The position numbers and the translations under genes are program-made. From Capra hircus (taxonomy: Eukaryota > Chordata > Mammalia > Artiodactyla > Bovidae), in the NCBI RefSeq assembly GCF_001704415.2, contig NC_030811.1:75658069-75722068 (forward strand): 64,000 bases of DNA, read 5' to 3'. The notes under the pieces were generated by a model, which did no database searches, was not told the origin of the DNA, and saw only the letters and a list, made by a program, of their open reading frames with translations. Of this stretch, positions 60,961 through 64,000 are shown piece by piece. Numbering within the stretch: the stretch's first letter is position 1; the number at the start of each line of letters is the position of its first letter.

Positions 60961-63138
60961 TGCTTTACACACAGCATATACCCAAGTCTTGGTTGGTGAT
61001 AGACTGAAAGTAGTATACAGGAAAAGTACCATCCATAGCTTACAAATTTGTATTTAACTTTTCTGCCCTTTAATTTTTAACCTATTCGGAAGAGAATTCT
61101 ACCATGTACATAAAAAACACTGAAGTCTTACTGAGGAAAAGTGTTTTCTGCATGCCTCTGATAACATAAGAATGCATTTCAAAATGTAATCTATATGTAA
61201 ATATTTTGGATTGTTTCATATAGTGGGAAGTTTCCTGACCTTTTTATACTTACAATCAAATTTTATCTCTACTGCATTCTTTCTGGACCTTAAAAGCTAT
61301 GTATCCTTCTATGTTTGTATCTTTCTGTTTTTTAGCCCAGGTTCAAATTCAGATTCTTATTGCCCTATCAAAGAGCATAATCCACTGATAGATATAGGGA
61401 CTAGACTACTTTATGGCAGTACGGGAACGCCTTGTTTTCAGGAAGGTCCCATATAGTGAAGTTGTCTTTTTCAAATCCTCTGCTGGTATGACCATGGTTT
61501 ATCTCTGTCTCACAGTTGGATGGAATACGTTTGCAAACAATTGTGAACCAGGGCCCAGGAAACTCCTCATTCGTGTCATAGACACCGACTGTACAATCAC
61601 ATAGCAGCTGAGAGTGGGATCTCAATGCGTCTCATCTGCAGAGGGACTCAGAGAAACAGTGAAGGGAATGGGTCCTCTGCAGCCCTACGAGCTCATTTTG
61701 TAGTTTTCAGGTAACATCTAAAATATCCACTCCCTGTATTTGGTCCTGCATCCTTACCTGTCTAACAGAGAAAGGAGATGCCTGCCTACAAAGGTCCATG
61801 TTGAGAAAATGAGACCGCCCTCTTGTGTGACTGGAAAGGGTAGCAAACCTAGAGTCTGCCGGCCAGGGGGCAGGTGTGTGTCGATGTTGGGAGGTGCCGT
61901 TGAGTGGGAATGAGGAAGGAAGTTTATGATGGTGAAGAAGCCCACCCTTTTAATTGGTTTAAATCCTAAAATCAAACCCAACTTCCTTGGTGTTAGACTG
62001 TTTGCTTTAGTGAGTGCAAAAATGCTGTTGGTCCTTTTTTAGTGTACCTTTTAGGAATGCTTTCAGGATTCAGTGTGTTGGTTCTTGATAATGTGGTTTG
62101 AGTGCTGATAAAAGTTGGTTTGAGTATCTAATTCTCCAAACATATAGCTGACCAAAATGCACACAATGGTTTTTAATTCCTTCCCATAGCAAAGCGTTCA
62201 AAAGCCAGGACTCCAAGCCAGGTAACTTGCCTGCTGTCTGACTTAGGTTTAATATAGTTGGAGCATCTCAAAAATCCACTTTGCCTTACCAGGTTTTTCA
62301 TTGTACTGGTGTATAGCATTTCAGCTTTATGTTAACCAATGAACCTGGGCTTTGTGGAAATTAAATTTTATAAATCTAATCATGCTTTTAAAATGTTATT
62401 TAAAAGGTCATTACAGTATTTTTCTGAAGTCAGAAATCCTTTGTATTCTATCAGCATGCTGATACATGTGTAAACAGGTGTCTGTACACACAAATACATA
62501 TTTTACATGGAGGGAGTTACCAGTGAATGTGTTATTTTCTTCTTCTTAAATGGAATACAGACATGCTACTCTAGTTAGTGTTGATGCTATCTGCATGCAT
62601 GTGTCTGGGCAGAGACACCCGTATTTTTCAAGTAATTCATTGTGTACTGATTTGATGTGTGGCCAGTAGATTTTCATCATGTAATGGAGATGGCAAGATT
62701 ATTCAGAACCTATAACAGGTTCGGCCTGAGTACCACATATCCAACTTGAGCTGTTTCAAACTGGTGCATCTGATGTATGTGGTGATATATGAACAAGTGC
62801 TAAGACTTTAAAGAGTGTGTTCTAACAAAACAGAACAAAAACATTAATCTTTAGTATTCACTTACAAGCATCACTTGGAAATGGTTCACTTTACTTCATA
62901 CTTCTTGAAAGACTATAGCAGGTTTAGGGAAAAGCGTTTCTGATCAAGTTCACAATAATGAAAAGAGAAGGGATGTTGGTTGGATTTTATGAATGAATGG
63001 CTTTAATTTTTCTGCTTAAAAATTTTCTTATTTAAAGACTTCAATGCAACACTTAGAGCATTTTCTATGTTGTCAATTTTTTTTGTGAATTACAATGTAT
63101 CCATCTCTATTTTGCATTACTTGTGAATACTGAACTAC

Positions 63139-63144
63139 AATAAA
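63139..63144 (+). terminator. SLC26A5: candidate distal poly(A) signal AATAAA
   Basis: AATAAA followed by a strong GT-rich element (attgtgtttgggtctcagtg) within 15-45 bp. This is the best-formed poly(A) site downstream of the stop codon. A reverse-strand AATAAA lies 8 bp further on. Confidence 0.5.
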
Positions 63145-63151
63145 AATATTC

Positions 63152-63157
63152 TTTATT
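63152..63157 (-). terminator. candidate minus-strand poly(A) signal
   Basis: TTTATT on the + strand reads AATAAA on the minus strand. With the + strand signal at 63139 it forms a near-palindrome. No minus-strand coding exon is visible in 63160-64000, so a convergent gene is not shown. Confidence 0.2.
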
Positions 63158-63165
63158 GTGTTTGG

Positions 63166-63654
63166 GTCTCAGTGTTTGGGAGGGGCATAGAAGGGGGTTA
63201 TTGTGGTGAAAGAGGGAGGGAATTTGGTGGTGGCGGTACATGAAATAATTGTAAAGAGCTTTGTTTAGGATTCTAATACTTTTATTTTAGAAATACTTCA
63301 GTATAGACCAGAATTCTTATCGGAGCTTTACCAAAATTTTAAACCATTAAAGTACTTTCTGTAAAAGTACTTTTCTATATAAAGCCAATTCTGGGTTTTC
63401 TAAATGATATTATTATAATACATATAATAATATGTATTATATATTATTCTGCTTTACTACTTTGCTAGTCATTATTATCAACAATCCTTAATTAATTTGA
63501 AATCAACTTAAATGGCAAAGCAAAACACATTACATCAGATGCTTCTTACACTTTAAACAAAGTTTAGCCAAAGCTTTATTATTCAACATTATAGGAAAAA
63601 AAAAACTATTGAAACACATGTGATCGTGTGCCTTGATGGGCCACTGTGATGAGG
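63166..63654. other. no recognised feature
   Basis: AT-rich flank beyond the distal poly(A) signal, with a TA-rich run near 63405-63450. No exon of a neighbouring gene recognised. Confidence 0.4.
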
Positions 63655-63860
63655 GAAGAAGAGTATTATGGATAGAAGCATCAGCACTGGAGCAGTTAAA
63701 CTTGGACTCGAATCTCAGCTCTGCGACAAGGAAACAAGTTAGGAAAATTCTGCATCTTTTAAATCCACCTCACTGGGCAGATACAGTGGCAGACACAGTG
63801 AGATAATGTAGGTACAGCGCCCTGCCAGCATATGTCTAGGACATACGTGGTCTAAGTGAG
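63655..63860 (+). repeat. MIR-like SINE
   Basis: acttggactcgaatctcagc, tctgcgacaaggaaacaagt and tttaaatccacctcactggg follow the MIR order, diverged. Confidence 0.55.
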
Positions 63861-64000
63861 CACTTTACAATTTGGAACCTTTAAATGGTTAGTGAGTCAA
63901 AAAACAGCTTTTCTGTCAAATGGCATTAGAAATCACCCTTTACTGTACCGCAGAGGAAAAAAAAAGGCATCTGGGAAAAAAGCATACAACTTTGAAAACC

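Larger units (their letters stand above)
58591..63165 (+). other. SLC26A5: probable SLC26A5 3' UTR / downstream flank
   Basis: After the stop codon there are about 4.6 kb with no coding exon and no young BovB or SINE insertion, unlike the rest of the window. The stretch is AT-rich with AATAAA at 59691, 60357, 60955 and 63139. 58990-59230 resembles an old interspersed repeat. How far the transcript runs cannot be told from DNA alone; several alternative 3' ends are possible. Confidence 0.45.

Noticed and set aside
58591..64000. Convergent PSMC2 or other neighbouring gene at the 3' end
   Set aside because: PSMC2 is the expected neighbour from human synteny, but no exon or recognisable peptide appears on the minus strand here.

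Overview
This window is mammalian nuclear DNA, almost certainly from a ruminant (Pecora or Bovidae). It is dense in retroposons of that lineage: BovB (RTE) LINEs, Bov-tA/ART2A and Bov-A2 SINEs whose tails match the BovB 3' end, CHR-type tRNA-Glu SINEs and artiodactyl L1 3' ends. I cannot fix the species from sequence alone.

The only host gene I can support is SLC26A5 (prestin), the voltage-driven motor protein of cochlear outer hair cells, on the + strand. Eighteen coding exons run from the ATG at 22120 to the TAG at 58590. All introns are GT-AG, exon phases agree throughout, and the spliced CDS is 2,226 nt (741 codons plus stop) with no frameshift or internal stop. The start codon lies 6 nt inside its exon, so the upstream non-coding exon(s) and promoter are elsewhere, and I could not locate them in 1-22113. 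Downstream, 58591 to about 63165 is relatively repeat-poor and carries several AATAAA signals, consistent with a long or alternative 3' UTR.

Layout. 1-22113: upstream flank or 5' introns, mostly repeats, including a nested BovB/LTR complex at 4204-8138. 22114-30360: coding exons 1-5 (N-terminus and first transmembrane half). 30361-35898: an intron full of BovB and SINE insertions. 35899-46822: exons 6-12 (second transmembrane half and anion-site residues). 46823-51191: an intron with a 5'-inverted L1. 51192-58590: exons 13-18 (STAS domain), with a 2.2-kb antisense BovB about 140 bp upstream of exon 14. 58591-64000: 3' UTR and flank.

I found no previously undescribed system. The most interesting items are records of retrotransposition mechanism and a few gene details. 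They are a BovB copy with a 5' inversion, a 12-bp target duplication and priming-site microhomology, nested in an older BovB; a solo LTR with a 6-bp target duplication in the same host element; a chimeric L1-5'-end/BovB insertion with a 15-bp duplication; an inverted L1 at a site hit twice; a possible unannotated short exon after coding exon 15; and replacement of the cysteine expected at prestin position 260.
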